DNA of 64,000 bases, taken from contig NZ_CP026684.1 of the NCBI RefSeq assembly GCF_002949735.1, forward strand, positions 103,442 through 167,441, in the 5' to 3' direction. The DNA comes from Nostoc sp. 'Peltigera membranacea cyanobiont' N6. GTDB lineage: Bacteria; Cyanobacteriota; Cyanobacteriia; Cyanobacteriales; Nostocaceae. The position numbers and the translations under genes were made by a program. Positions 1-8,340 of the stretch are shown one piece after another. The stretch's first letter is position 1. The number at the start of each line of letters is the position of its first letter. The notes below the pieces were generated by a model. The model saw only the letters and a list, made by a program, of their open reading frames with translations. It was not told the DNA's origin and ran no database searches.

Positions 1-1513
1 GTGTGAATTCTTGTCGCTGTTTCAGCAAATCCTCAAACTCAATTTCCCCAGGTCTATCTTGATAAAAAGCCGACTCAGCACAACGACGGACTGCATTACC
101 AATTTCTGCCGGACTGCAAATGCGATATTCAGCCAACAGTCTACGCCATTGCTCATCGCTCCAAGGTGAGTTATTGTCTCGAAACGCTGGAAAATACTTA
201 GCTAGATGTAGATTGAAAATTTCATATCTTGCCCCTTCATGGGGTAAGTCCACAAAAAAGATATCATCAAAACGGCGAACTAATTCCGCAGGTAGCATTG
301 ACAAGCGATTGACAGTAGCAATGGTATAAACTGGCTCTTGATGCTCTTGCATCCAAGTCAACAAAGCCGCAGATAGCCGCCGTGCTACACCTCCATCTGC
401 ATTGGAATCCCAGCCAGCAAAGCCTTTATCAAAGTCATCCCAATAAAGTACGCAGGGAGAAAGGGAAGTTACCAAAGCAATAAACTCCTTTAATGCTCTG
501 TCGGGATGAGGATCGCCCAGTAGTACACCCCAATTAGCTGCTAACAGTGGCAATCCCATTTTCTTAGCTGCTAACTTGGCAGAAAGACTTTTACCAGTAC
601 CCGGTGGCCCCCATAAGAGCATCCCAGTGGGAAACTTTAATCCATATTGCTTTGCTTTAGGTTGAAGTAGACAGGTAATAGTTTCCAACCTTTTCTCCAG
701 TAAATCTAATCCCCCGGCTGAAGGTACATCCGGTTGAGCAATGTACTCTAAACCCCGACCCCGCAGTTTGCTAACTTTATGCTCTAGCACTAATTGGGAG
801 ATTTCCTCAAGCTGCTCTGCAAAACCCAGACATTGCTGTAGTAGCATATTGATCTCGCCTATGGGTAAACCCTGACAGGCAAGAAAGAGCAATTGCAGTG
901 CTGATGTTTTTTCTGTTGTCTTTAACCAAGAATTGCGATCCGTTACGGCGAGGTAATCGCGATCGCACTCCGCAAACTGCTCAAGCCAGGGATGACTACG
1001 CCCAACCCAGGTATCACAAAACTGCTCCACAACTATCTGCACCTGCTGTTGGTCTGGAAGTGGATTTGATAGCACAGGAATAAAAGGCTGTAATCCTAGA
1101 GGTAGTTGAATGTAAGTTTCCAATAACACCCAGTAATGACGTTGTTGACTCCAGAGAGCTTGATGACAGGCATTGAGTAATTGATAGCTACATTTTTGAC
1201 TTATTTTGCTACCATCACCCTCATTTAGCACTCCCTCCAGTAAATAAATACCCGATTGATATTCCTCCAGAAGATACTGAATAATGTCCCCGTCTTTACC
1301 CCTGTCAGTTGACTGTAAGATGTACTGACCTTGATGCTGAATTAATTGCTGTAGTCCACAGTAGCCAGGATTCCAGACAAAGACTGACAAAGACCGTTCT
1401 TCACCCCAATGGTAAAACTGCTGTAGTATTTGCATTCTGTCAGGCGTATGATACTCCACAGCCACAATTGGAGTATTTTGGTTAGCTAGAGCAGGCCAGT
1501 CTGTCAACTTCAT
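1..1513 (-). CDS. AAA+ ATPase, Ycf46-like (3' end outside window)
   Basis: The minus-strand reading frame opens with ATG at 1513 and runs off the left edge, giving about 504 codons without the C-terminus. A Walker A motif GPPGTGKS is encoded near 590-615 and a Walker B motif LYWDDFD near 430-460. A sensor/arginine-finger region (ATVNRL, then VRRFDDIFFVDLP) follows. About 250 residues without a recognised domain precede the ATPase core. This arrangement resembles cyanobacterial Ycf46-type AAA+ proteins, whose molecular role is unclear. The start codon has only a weak upstream ribosome site. The AAA+ class is certain; the Ycf46 assignment is by resemblance. Confidence 0.8.
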   Translation of the reverse strand, partial: MKLTDWPALANQNTPIVAVEYHTPDRMQILQQFYHWGEERSLSVFVWNPGYCGLQQLIQHQGQYILQSTDRGKDGDIIQYLLEEYQSGIYLLEGVLNEGDGSKISQKCSYQLLNACHQALWSQQRHYWVLLETYIQLPLGLQPFIPVLSNPLPDQQQVQIVVEQFCDTWVGRSHPWLEQFAECDRDYLAVTDRNSWLKTTEKTSALQLLFLACQGLPIGEINMLLQQCLGFAEQLEEISQLVLEHKVSKLRGRGLEYIAQPDVPSAGGLDLLEKRLETITCLLQPKAKQYGLKFPTGMLLWGPPGTGKSLSAKLAAKKMGLPLLAANWGVLLGDPHPDRALKEFIALVTSLSPCVLYWDDFDKGFAGWDSNADGGVARRLSAALLTWMQEHQEPVYTIATVNRLSMLPAELVRRFDDIFFVDLPHEGARYEIFNLHLAKYFPAFRDNNSPWSDEQWRRLLAEYRICSPAEIGNAVRRCAESAFYQDRPGEIEFEDLLKQRQEFT

Positions 1514-1625
1514 AAATCTGACTTCAACAACTTACTTTCCCCTTGTAGAGCAAATTTATTACTGATGCTTTAGCCAGACGGATAATTACTACTAACGGGT
1601 TGGCTATATTTCTTGTGTGAAAAAG

Positions 1626-1657
1626 AGCGATGGCTACGCCCGCCGCAGGCATCGCCT
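1626..1657. repeat. Short Nostoc-type palindromic repeat
   Basis: The stretch GCGATGGCTACGCCCGCC followed by GCAGGCATCGC is partly self-complementary. It belongs to the same family as copies near 20458, 24590, 38616 and 55738. It lies in the 326-bp gap between the divergent AAA+ gene and the 208-residue gene, where nothing else obvious was seen. Confidence 0.6.
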
Positions 1658-1785
1658 CCAGTACAGTGTTAATTTCGGAAACTGCTCCTAATCCGCTTCT
1701 TTATCTCTTAAAAGCATAAATTTGTCGCAGCAAAGACAGGTTTGAAATCGCAAAAAAATGAAATTGAAATGAAATGGATGTGAAA

Positions 1786-1808
1786 GCCGCGATTGCGGCA
1801 AGGAGGTG
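1786..1808 (+). promoter_or_regulatory. Leader hairpin followed by a perfect Shine-Dalgarno sequence
   Basis: A small stem GCCGC-GATT-GCGGC (1786-1799) is followed directly by AAGGAGGTG (1800-1808), an ideal ribosome-binding sequence. It lies 31 bases before the ATG at 1840, too far for normal initiation there. A second site, AAAGGAAG, lies closer to the ATG. The hairpin plus distal site may form a standby ribosome site or a short leader; that is inference. Confidence 0.4.
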
Positions 1809-1839
1809 AAAAATTTACTTCATTAAAGGAAGTTGTAAA

Positions 1840-2466
1840 ATGGCTATCGCTAAAGCTAGAACCAATAACAATCGCAACGCAGTTAATGCTAAAACATCTG
1901 CCAAAACCAATGGCACATCCGCTACAACTAAATCAAAAGTAGCGAATGCTTCACCACAAGAAGAGGCATTAGCATTGTTGAAGGAATTGCGGAACCTAAT
2001 CTTCAAGGAATACGGCGTTAAATTACAACTACGCGATTCCCGTGTTTCCACAAAAATCGGTCATGCAGCCCGTGAAAAACTCGGACTTGATATTGCTGCT
2101 CAGGTGAAAAAGAAAGGTGGTAACAAAAAGTTTGATTGGCAAAAATGGAATACCAAATTATTTACTAAATTGTTTGGACAACCAGATGCACTCAAATATG
2201 CACCAGAAGTAGTAGCAATTTTCATGAGTATGCTGTACGACACTATCAGCACTGACCCAGAGCAAGCAATAGCAGATTTAGTGGAATTCAACCGCGCATC
2301 TCTGGAACGTCGTAATTCTTTCCAAGAACAAGAAGAGGAAGAACTTGACGATTTAGATGACGAACTAGACGAAGACCTGGATGAAGATGAGGAGGATATC
2401 GAAGATGAACTCGACGAAGATTTAGATGAAGATGACGAATTAGATGAAGAAGATGAAGACGAGTAA
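1840..2466 (+). CDS. Small protein with basic N-terminus and very acidic tail, unknown function
   Basis: This is a 208-residue protein. Residues 1-40 are rich in K, N, A and T. The middle carries GKxFDW-like residues (KKFDWQKWNTKLF). About the last 45 residues are almost entirely D and E with scattered L, an acidic tail as seen in nucleic-acid mimics or partners of basic proteins. The FDWxxxN motif recurs in the next two genes (FDWDKHNSQF, FDWNEHNIQF), which suggests a distant family relation. A strong terminator follows. No known family was recognised. An acidic protein next to plasmid maintenance genes could bind a DNA-binding partner, but this is only inferred from composition. Confidence 0.75.
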   Translation: MAIAKARTNNNRNAVNAKTSAKTNGTSATTKSKVANASPQEEALALLKELRNLIFKEYGVKLQLRDSRVSTKIGHAAREKLGLDIAAQVKKKGGNKKFDWQKWNTKLFTKLFGQPDALKYAPEVVAIFMSMLYDTISTDPEQAIADLVEFNRASLERRNSFQEQEEEELDDLDDELDEDLDEDEEDIEDELDEDLDEDDELDEEDEDE

Positions 2467-2510
2467 ATAATTCTGACTTATTCTCAGTAATTGACAGAAT
2501 AATAACCCAA

Positions 2511-2551
2511 AATAACCATGTATTGCCTCAAACAATACAGGTTATTTTTTT
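2511..2551 (+). terminator. Intrinsic terminator after the acidic-tail gene
   Basis: The arms AATAACC..GTATTG and CAATAC..GGTTATT form a long stem around a CCTCAAA loop, followed directly by a run of T (TTTTTTT). It begins 44 bases after the stop codon at 2466 and separates this gene from the next. Confidence 0.8.
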
Positions 2552-2582
2552 GCATAATAAAGAATTTAAAATGGAGAGAATT

Positions 2583-2608
2583 GCATCTTTCGATGCTGTT
2601 TATATGAG
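2583..2608 (+). promoter_or_regulatory. Conserved leader hairpin element, copy 1
   Basis: The hairpin GCATC-TTTC-GATGC is followed by TGTTTATATGAGA. It starts 56 bases before the ATG at 2639. The same element (GCATC-TGTC-GATGC, then TGTCTAGGTGAGA) occurs 58 bases before the paralogous gene at 3256. Conservation outside the coding region at fixed spacing suggests shared regulation at the RNA or promoter level. Confidence 0.5.
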
Positions 2609-2638
2609 AAAAATACTAAATATTGAGGAGTAATTCTC

Positions 2639-3070
2639 ATGGTTAACGCTAACGTTCGCAAAACGGCTAAAGCATCACGTAAAATTGAAAGGCATATTCC
2701 TGCTTTAGAACGAGTAATGACTTATCAGGAAAAAGTACACCTGATGGTAATTGAAGTATTGCGGGAAGAATCAGGAAGAGAATTAGCAGCAGCAGCCAGA
2801 TTTAACGGACAAGAGTTTGATTGGGACAAACACAATTCCCAATTCCGTAAGGACTATGTAAATACACCATTAAAAGAACTGGTGAATTATGCCCGCAAAC
2901 TTTACGGCTTGAATAATCTTGATGAAATTCGAGATAGACGTGCTTCTCATAAAGCTGCTCGGTCTAAACGCATGGACGGACTCAATAGTTTGAGTAATAA
3001 CTCTGATGACTCGATAAATGACGATTTTGACCAAGATGAAGATGACGAAGATATAGAAATTGACGATTAA
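2639..3070 (+). CDS. Small acidic-tailed protein, paralogue 1
   Basis: This 143-residue protein has a conserved core (about residues 28-115: YQEKVHLMVIEVLREESGRE, FDWDKHNSQFRKDY, LKELVNYARKLYGL). The core matches the next gene at roughly 60% identity by eye. Unlike that gene it ends in a D/E-rich tail. SD sequence GAGGAG lies 5' of the ATG. The core looks helical and has no recognised family. Its own leader hairpin and terminator make it an independent transcription unit, although readthrough is possible. Function is unknown. Confidence 0.75.
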   Translation: MVNANVRKTAKASRKIERHIPALERVMTYQEKVHLMVIEVLREESGRELAAAARFNGQEFDWDKHNSQFRKDYVNTPLKELVNYARKLYGLNNLDEIRDRRASHKAARSKRMDGLNSLSNNSDDSINDDFDQDEDDEDIEIDD

Positions 3071-3075
3071 TTATG

Positions 3076-3110
3076 ATGCCCTGAATTATCTAATTCTGGG
3101 CATTCTATTT
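3076..3110 (+). terminator. Intrinsic terminator after paralogue 1
   Basis: The stem ATGCCC.GAATTA / TAATTC.GGGCAT around a two-base loop is followed by TCTATTT. It begins six bases after the stop codon at 3070. Confidence 0.75.
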
Positions 3111-3197
3111 CCCATCCACCCGCATTCAATAAACAGAATTGAAGGCAGCGATTGCTGCTGAATTCAAGAGATTTAAAAGTGAACTCTAACTCAGAAG

Positions 3198-3223
3198 GCA
3201 TCTGTCGATGCTGTCTAGGTGAG
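3198..3223 (+). promoter_or_regulatory. Conserved leader hairpin element, copy 2
   Basis: GCATC-TGTC-GATGC is followed by TGTCTAGGTGAGA and lies 58 bases before the ATG at 3256. It is the counterpart of the element at 2583. A further small stem, GCAGC-GATT-GCTGC, lies upstream near 3143 and resembles the GCCGC-GATT-GCGGC stem before the first gene of the trio. Confidence 0.5.
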
Positions 3224-3255
3224 ATGTATTAATTCGTTAATCAAAGGATAATCAA

Positions 3256-3579
3256 ATGACTCAGATGACTCGTAATCAGCAACAAACAAAAGCGTTGGAT
3301 CAAGTAATAGGTTATCAGGATAAAGTGCGATTAATGGTACTGGAAGTTTTACGTGAGGAATCAGGCAGAGAACTTGCTGCTCAAGCACGTTTTAATCAGC
3401 AAGAGTTTGATTGGAACGAACATAACATTCAGTTTCGCCAGGATTATAGCGAAACTCCCATCAATGAACTACTAGCATACGCCAAACGTCTGTATGGACT
3501 GAAAGATTTGGATGCAGTACGGGAGCGGCGCAAAGCTCATAAACAACAACGTACAGCTAGATGGGCTGAAGCTTCATAA
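3256..3579 (+). CDS. Small protein, paralogue 2 (no acidic tail)
   Basis: This 107-residue protein is closely related to the preceding one: YQDKVRLMVLEVLREESGRE, FDWNEHNIQFRQDY and LLAYAKRLYGLKDLDAVRER align without gaps. It ends in a basic stretch (KAHKQQRTARW) instead of a D/E tail, so the pair has opposite C-terminal charge. SD-like AAAGGA lies eight bases before the ATG. Function is unknown. The charge contrast could favour pairing between paralogues, which is speculation. Confidence 0.75.
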   Translation: MTQMTRNQQQTKALDQVIGYQDKVRLMVLEVLREESGRELAAQARFNQQEFDWNEHNIQFRQDYSETPINELLAYAKRLYGLKDLDAVRERRKAHKQQRTARWAEAS

Positions 3580-3601
3580 TTATCTGCTGGCTCTCACGGT
3601 A

Positions 3602-3630
3602 GCCCCACATTTTAGTGGGGTAACTTTTTT
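3602..3630 (+). terminator. Intrinsic terminator after paralogue 2
   Basis: The stem GCCCCAC-ATTTTA-GTGGGGT is followed by AACTTTTTT. It begins 23 bases after the stop codon and may also insulate the convergent lipoprotein gene. Confidence 0.8.
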
Positions 3631-3657
3631 GCCCACCCACCCTCAACCGTAAAAGCT

Positions 3658-4197
3658 TTATTTTACCGAAGATGCAGCTTCGCATCCCACCCCACCAAAT
3701 GTTGTAATTGTCCGACTGGAAAGTTTACTAGTCATTAACTCATCAATCTGCTGGTTTGAAAGTTGAGTTGGCTTGACTTCGACTGTGGGTGCAGTTCCTC
3801 CCCTGTTGACTTGAATAATGGAATTAGCCCAATAAAACTGCTGCTGGTTAGGTTGGGAATAAACAGGATAACAGCCTTTTGAGGCGATCGCTAATTTATG
3901 TTCTACGCTAGAAACTGATGGCAGAGAAATACCAGCACGAACTAATTTTGCCTCTCCTACTGGGCCCCACAAACGCAATTGTTGATTTACACAACGTTTT
4001 CCATCTTTTAGCGGGGCAATGATGTTGCCACAAACTTTAACATCCACATCATACATCGGCGGATAATCAGGCACAGTTTGAGCTTGAGTCGTATTCCTCT
4101 CATCCTTGCCACTGACATTTACAGTAGTAGGGGTACAAGCTGTAACTATACCTCCTATTACCAGCAGCCAAAGCCAGTTAACTTTGCAGGTAAACAT
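3658..4197 (-). CDS. Predicted lipoprotein, unknown function
   Basis: This 179-residue protein has a hydrophobic signal (WLWLLVIGGIV) ending in a lipobox-like TAC, with Cys21 as the likely lipidated residue. The mature part is soluble, with several cysteines (around 56, 68, 108 and 172) that could form disulfides in the periplasm. No family was recognised. It is the last gene of the leftward block that starts with parM, after a membrane protein. An envelope role linked to conjugation, such as entry exclusion, is possible but unsupported. Confidence 0.7.
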   Translation of the reverse strand: MFTCKVNWLWLLVIGGIVTACTPTTVNVSGKDERNTTQAQTVPDYPPMYDVDVKVCGNIIAPLKDGKRCVNQQLRLWGPVGEAKLVRAGISLPSVSSVEHKLAIASKGCYPVYSQPNQQQFYWANSIIQVNRGGTAPTVEVKPTQLSNQQIDELMTSKLSSRTITTFGGVGCEAASSVK

Positions 4198-4349
4198 CTG
4201 CTGAATCCTCTTCTACGATTGAGAAATTGACAACTAATTTTTTAACTTAAATCCCGTCCATTTTGAAACCTGGAGTTTTTAAGGAGAGTGTATTATTCGT
4301 TCGTCGCTTGAGTTCTGAGCTTTACTCTAATTCCAAAAAACTATGGTTT

Positions 4350-5135
4350 TCAAGGTAGACGCGGTTTAGATACAAACTGGCGCTGATTAGCAGGTGATGT
4401 CCATAACGTGCAGAACCCGGATGAGGCTTTTCTGCTACTTGCTCCAATTTCCAGTGTTACCCCCAAACGCTTGACATCCTTAGCACAAGTAAGTTGACCG
4501 TTTTGGTCACGACTCAGCAAATCTTGATTCCATTGCATTAGGTTGTGAGCAAACTTACCTTCATTACTGGTTGCCCATTCCAAAGCATTGGCTTGGGCTT
4601 GTGTGAGTTGGCGTGGCCCAGCAGGATCTAGATGACTGGATTGATACCAAGACATTCCGCCTACACTTACCAGTCCACCCACTCCAGCTGCAATTAATAG
4701 CAGTATTCCCGCAGCAATTAGAGAAGGAACTGAATGAATAGCACGCTCAAATTCAGTACGCCTAATTAATCCTGTCACAGCCTGAGCGATCGCTTTTTGC
4801 TGACCTTTTACTGCTGCCTTTTCATATGTCTGGAGATGGTCATAAAGCTGCGTTTGCCACAGGTCAAACATTGCTTCCATTTCTTTGGGATTGTCTTCCA
4901 ACAGCACTTGTAGCCTGCCAGTAGCAATCATCATCAGAAATGCTGGGTCATCAGGGTCAAGTCCGGTTTGGACTACAATTTCCCAAACCCTAGCTTTAAA
5001 TGAATCATCTTTACCTCGAATCGCTAAATCTAATAAAGTTGGGTAAGGAATTTGGCTCAGTCCTTTGCCTCTAGCAGCAACTGAATCCAAAAATTCATCG
5101 TCTAAATCGAGTTCTTCAGTGTGAGAATTACTCAT
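4350..5135 (-). CDS. Single-pass membrane protein, unknown function
   Basis: This 261-residue protein has a soluble, acidic N-terminal half (about 1-135) rich in helix-forming residues. One transmembrane segment follows (about 137-160, SLIAAGILLLIAAGVGGLVS), then a C-terminal domain of about 100 residues with two cysteines (CAKDV, GFCTLW). It belongs to a kind of protein often seen beside ParA-like genes on cyanobacterial plasmids, but no function can be named. It lies 168 bp downstream of the ParA-like gene on the same strand and may be cotranscribed with it. Confidence 0.7.
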   Translation of the reverse strand: MSNSHTEELDLDDEFLDSVAARGKGLSQIPYPTLLDLAIRGKDDSFKARVWEIVVQTGLDPDDPAFLMMIATGRLQVLLEDNPKEMEAMFDLWQTQLYDHLQTYEKAAVKGQQKAIAQAVTGLIRRTEFERAIHSVPSLIAAGILLLIAAGVGGLVSVGGMSWYQSSHLDPAGPRQLTQAQANALEWATSNEGKFAHNLMQWNQDLLSRDQNGQLTCAKDVKRLGVTLEIGASSRKASSGFCTLWTSPANQRQFVSKPRLP

Positions 5136-5187
5136 ATCTGTATTTGCTTTTAGCTAATTCGCGTCCTCTTTCCCTACGCTCATTTGG

Positions 5188-5206
5188 TATAGGAATCCTA
5201 TTTGAT
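5188..5206. repeat. Possible solo IS630-type end
   Basis: TATAGGAATCCTATTTGAT matches the terminal inverted repeat of the IS at 62832 with one mismatch. No partner end is visible nearby, so it is either a remnant or chance. The first 14 bases are nearly palindromic on their own. Confidence 0.3.
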
Positions 5207-5303
5207 GGTGGGAGATGTCACCGAAACAGTCCTGAGTAAAAAAGTAAAATTAATTGCACGGGCTAAACGCCCCGCTATCCATGTACAGCACTCCTGAATT
5301 AGA

Positions 5304-6074
5304 TTACTTCTTGGTAGTAACTTTGCCGTTAACATTAGCATCATCAACTTTTTCTATGGGGGAAGTAATTGAAGCTGCTGGAAGGTTCCAAATTTTAGCC
5401 TTCTCAATTTCCTCAGAAGCTTTTTTGAGAAAATTGTGTAATCGCTGCTTACCCAATACACCTAACTCTCCATAATCTCTAGCCGCAGAAAAATTTATCT
5501 GATTGGCATCAAGGATATCCCGCTCTCGATAGCTGAACTTGGGAAAATTGATGACAGCTACTTTATGAGCTTTGATTAAATCCTGTAAATTCTTACGTCC
5601 ATCTACATGTTTCCAGTCATCGCATAAACCATAATTGCGTACAAATATGTGCTTAATCTTGTTCTCAAAGCGTTCGAGAGATTGCATAAATAATTGAACA
5701 CTGTCATATCCACCACTACAAACAAACCACTTATATATTTTGACCTTATTTTTCCCAGTAATTTCTAGGATTTGATTACGCTCAATCCAATCAGTTACTG
5801 CTGGGTATACTTGAGCAGGTAAATTGACAATGACAGAAGTTGTTAGTGCTAAATTAAAAATTTCATCAGCATCGTAAGCTTTACGCTCTGATTCGCTAAA
5901 AACTGCTGTTTTATGATTATCTGGGTAAAATGCGCCCACATCTGGATTACTTTGGTCTGCTTCTACCAATTCATAAGAGAGTTTATTGTCAATGCAGTAT
6001 TGCACCATAACCCGTGCAAACAAAGACTTGCCAACTCCACCTTTTTCACCATCCATGAAGTGAATTGCTGCCAT
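5304..6074 (-). CDS. ParA/MinD-like P-loop ATPase
   Basis: This 256-residue protein begins MAAIHFMDGEKGGVGKS, a deviant Walker A motif (KGGVGKS, residues 11-17) typical of ParA/Soj/MinD and of mobilisation-associated ATPases. VEADQSNPDVG (residues 38-48) corresponds to the switch/A' region. The C-terminal half is divergent and no DNA-binding helix-turn-helix is visible. A clear SD (AAGGAG) precedes the ATG. It is the third gene of the parM-parR block, so it may help partition or, like MobD-type ATPases, mobilisation. The ATPase family is clear; the precise role is inferred. Confidence 0.8.
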   Translation of the reverse strand: MAAIHFMDGEKGGVGKSLFARVMVQYCIDNKLSYELVEADQSNPDVGAFYPDNHKTAVFSESERKAYDADEIFNLALTTSVIVNLPAQVYPAVTDWIERNQILEITGKNKVKIYKWFVCSGGYDSVQLFMQSLERFENKIKHIFVRNYGLCDDWKHVDGRKNLQDLIKAHKVAVINFPKFSYRERDILDANQINFSAARDYGELGVLGKQRLHNFLKKASEEIEKAKIWNLPAASITSPIEKVDDANVNGKVTTKK

Positions 6075-6119
6075 CTTAAATCTCCTTTCTGATTTGACTA
6101 AATGTGCATTAATAAATAC

Positions 6120-6758
6120 TTAAATATTCTCAAACATATCGTCTGTTTCATCATAGAAAGACCCCTCACCAGGAATAAAGGAATCAGAATCTATTTTGTG
6201 TTTTGGCTGGTTGTCACTATTACTACTGCCATTGCCTTTACTTTTAGCTTTAGCGCTAGCGTTACTATAATTTTCATTATCAATACCACTGCTACTACCA
6301 ATTTCTAGACCGAACATAGTAGCAAGCGTTTGAGGATTGGTCATAGTGCTGAGAGGTACAGGCAAAACATCACTTGATTTATGCGGTAATCCTAGTTCCA
6401 TTCGCAAATAGGCCAAATGTTGCTCCAGGGCATGACAACAAATTAACCCTACCTGACGCACCTCTTTATCACTAATTTCTACATCCGTATTTGCTTGAGC
6501 TTGATATGCTAAAGGCAACCAACACATTCGTAATGCCTGTAATACCATCTCTTTGCTAGTACTGACCCCATTTCCTTTTTGCAAATATATAATTAGCTTT
6601 GCATCAACAGTATTTGAGTAAGCACGAAGCCGAAGAGTCAAATTTTTATATTGTCTTTGTCTGTCAGTATCAGTTCGTTCAGGCAATTTGCGACTACCGC
6701 TACTATTGGGCTGTCTATTATTGTCATTATTTTTGGGTTGTTTTTTATTTGTAGTCAT
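6120..6758 (-). CDS. ParR-like DNA-binding adaptor candidate
   Basis: This 212-residue protein starts four bases inside the end of the ParM-like gene (ATGA overlap), the usual layout of type II partition operons. The basic, N/Q-rich N-terminus leads into KNLTLRLRAYSNTVDAKLII, which could form a ribbon-helix-helix. A helical middle (about 70-140) and an S/N-rich acidic tail follow. ParR proteins bind iterons and couple them to ParM filaments. Position, size and the iterons upstream of parM support this role. Sequence similarity alone would not. Confidence 0.6.
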   Translation of the reverse strand: MTTNKKQPKNNDNNRQPNSSGSRKLPERTDTDRQRQYKNLTLRLRAYSNTVDAKLIIYLQKGNGVSTSKEMVLQALRMCWLPLAYQAQANTDVEISDKEVRQVGLICCHALEQHLAYLRMELGLPHKSSDVLPVPLSTMTNPQTLATMFGLEIGSSSGIDNENYSNASAKAKSKGNGSSNSDNQPKHKIDSDSFIPGEGSFYDETDDMFENI

Positions 6759-7903
6759 GCTACCTTCTCGATTTGCGCTCTAAACCGCATAAACAAACCA
6801 AACGCATCAATCAACCTAAACGACAAAGCTTCCTGCTCTCGGAAAGTATGGCAATAATCATTACTTTTATCCTTGAATACTTCTTGTACCTGCTGTTGTA
6901 AGTCAGCACCCCAATAAGTTGAAATTTCTTGAAAGCACTCTTGTAACTCTTGCTCTAAATATAATGCTGCGCCACCACTTAAGATCACCTCGTTCACCGC
7001 AGGTAAAGTTGATTCCAGCCAATCGTAAAGCCTAGACCAATACTCAGCTTTAGCAGTAGCAATGGCATTAACAATCATCTGCAATTCATAATCAATATTT
7101 TTAGGTTCTCTGCTTTTGACCAGAGTGCGAATTGCTTGGTTATCAGTTGTGATATCTGAACCGGCTGCATAGATCGCAGAGGTCAAAGCAGTGGCATCCT
7201 GTCCAGATGTGCGCTCAATTACTCGCTTTACCATTTGGTGAAAGCCCAGCCCATTGGTGTAACCCGCCGTCATTTTGCCCCGTTCAAATAATAGAAGGCT
7301 GGTATTGCGATGCCCAAACATTAGCACTGCGATCGTTTGGGCGTTAAACCATTCTTTACCATTCTGGCGTTGGCGAATCATTGCCAATCCCGCACCTTCG
7401 GGTAAGCACTCGAATCGCTCCAGCTTCACCCGCAACCTTTGACCCCGAAACCTAAAATCCTTGAGTGCAGACTGCAATTGTTGCTCAAATGCTTGGCGAT
7501 TTTGATATTCACCATAGGGCAGTAGTGAGGTCAGTGATAGTGAAAACCTGTTAGGCAATTTGTTGTGTTGAGCGATCGCACCAATAACCGCTAAGGCTTT
7601 GTGAATTGAGGTTTCGTACTTGAGCTTATCGAGTCTGGCAGATGCTGAAAACTGCCGTGCCAGGAATCCAACTACCGTACATTGTGTATCACCATCCGCA
7701 GGACTTGACACCCAGGCTTCATCTACTGGTTTAGGAGATTCCAGACCCTTGCGACTCGACATATAAGCGTCAATTGAACTTTGAGGCAACTTCAGCATCT
7801 CTGGTTCCATTGTCATCAAACATGGTTTGCCTTCAGTTGCTAGTTCGTAAACAATCTTGGTCAAGGAAGCACCAGGGTCAAAACTGACTATCAAGTTTGA
7901 CAT
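6755..7903 (-). CDS. parM: ParM-like actin-family plasmid segregation ATPase
   Basis: This 382-residue protein has actin-fold motifs: phosphate-1 FDPGASLTK (7-15), phosphate-2 around IAVLMFGHRNTSLLLF, and an adenosine loop VILSGGAALYL near residue 310. Such proteins form ATP-dependent filaments that push plasmid copies apart. The gene opens the leftward block and overlaps the ParR candidate. About 160 bp upstream lie two clusters of 11-bp iterons flanking a promoter-like segment, the layout of the R1 parC site. The ParM family assignment is strong; filament dynamics cannot be judged. Confidence 0.85.
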   Translation of the reverse strand: MSNLIVSFDPGASLTKIVYELATEGKPCLMTMEPEMLKLPQSSIDAYMSSRKGLESPKPVDEAWVSSPADGDTQCTVVGFLARQFSASARLDKLKYETSIHKALAVIGAIAQHNKLPNRFSLSLTSLLPYGEYQNRQAFEQQLQSALKDFRFRGQRLRVKLERFECLPEGAGLAMIRQRQNGKEWFNAQTIAVLMFGHRNTSLLLFERGKMTAGYTNGLGFHQMVKRVIERTSGQDATALTSAIYAAGSDITTDNQAIRTLVKSREPKNIDYELQMIVNAIATAKAEYWSRLYDWLESTLPAVNEVILSGGAALYLEQELQECFQEISTYWGADLQQQVQEVFKDKSNDYCHTFREQEALSFRLIDAFGLFMRFRAQIEKVA

Positions 7904-8065
7904 TGACTGTGGTTTACCTAAAAGCTTTCCTTTAAGTTAAGTGCAAATAGAAATCATGCCAATCTACCCACTGACCATTTTTATCAGGCGAAAAATTAGC
8001 CCATTGGTTATTTTTTTGCTGCATTTTCTCAAGTAGTTATTTTTGTGCTATTGAATTCAAAAATA

Positions 8066-8259
8066 CGCCACTCAAATGCCAATTCAACGCCATTTAAGCG
8101 TCACTTGAGCGCCAATTCAATCCCAATTGAGCGCCAATTCAACGCCACTGCATACATTATGTATATATTATTCTTATCAAGAACTAAGCTTATTGACAAG
8201 AAAATGGTCAAAAAATGCCAATTCAGTGCCACTTAAATGCCAACTCAATGCCACTCATG
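8066..8259 (-). promoter_or_regulatory. parC: parC-like centromere: 8 + 4 tandem 11-bp iterons flanking a promoter
   Basis: Positions 8066-8153 hold eight contiguous 11-bp units and 8216-8259 hold four more, all close to YGCCAMTTCAA (for example CGCCAATTCAA at 8110 and 8132, TGCCAATTCAG at 8216). The 62-bp spacer has a minus-strand promoter candidate, TTGTCA-17-TAAGAA, that would read towards parM. In plasmid R1, ParR binds two groups of 11-bp repeats around the parM promoter, both segregating and autoregulating. The period here is exact. An alternative reading as replication iterons is possible. Confidence 0.8.
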
Positions 8260-8340
8260 TTTTTAATTTGAGTAGCCCAAAAAACCCTTTGGTGAGTAGC
8301 AAGCTATGTTGCTGTCCGGACATTTTTTCTGGGGAGAAAA

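Noticed and set aside
8066..8259. CRISPR-like array
   Set aside because: The units are contiguous 11-mers without spacers, typical of iterons.
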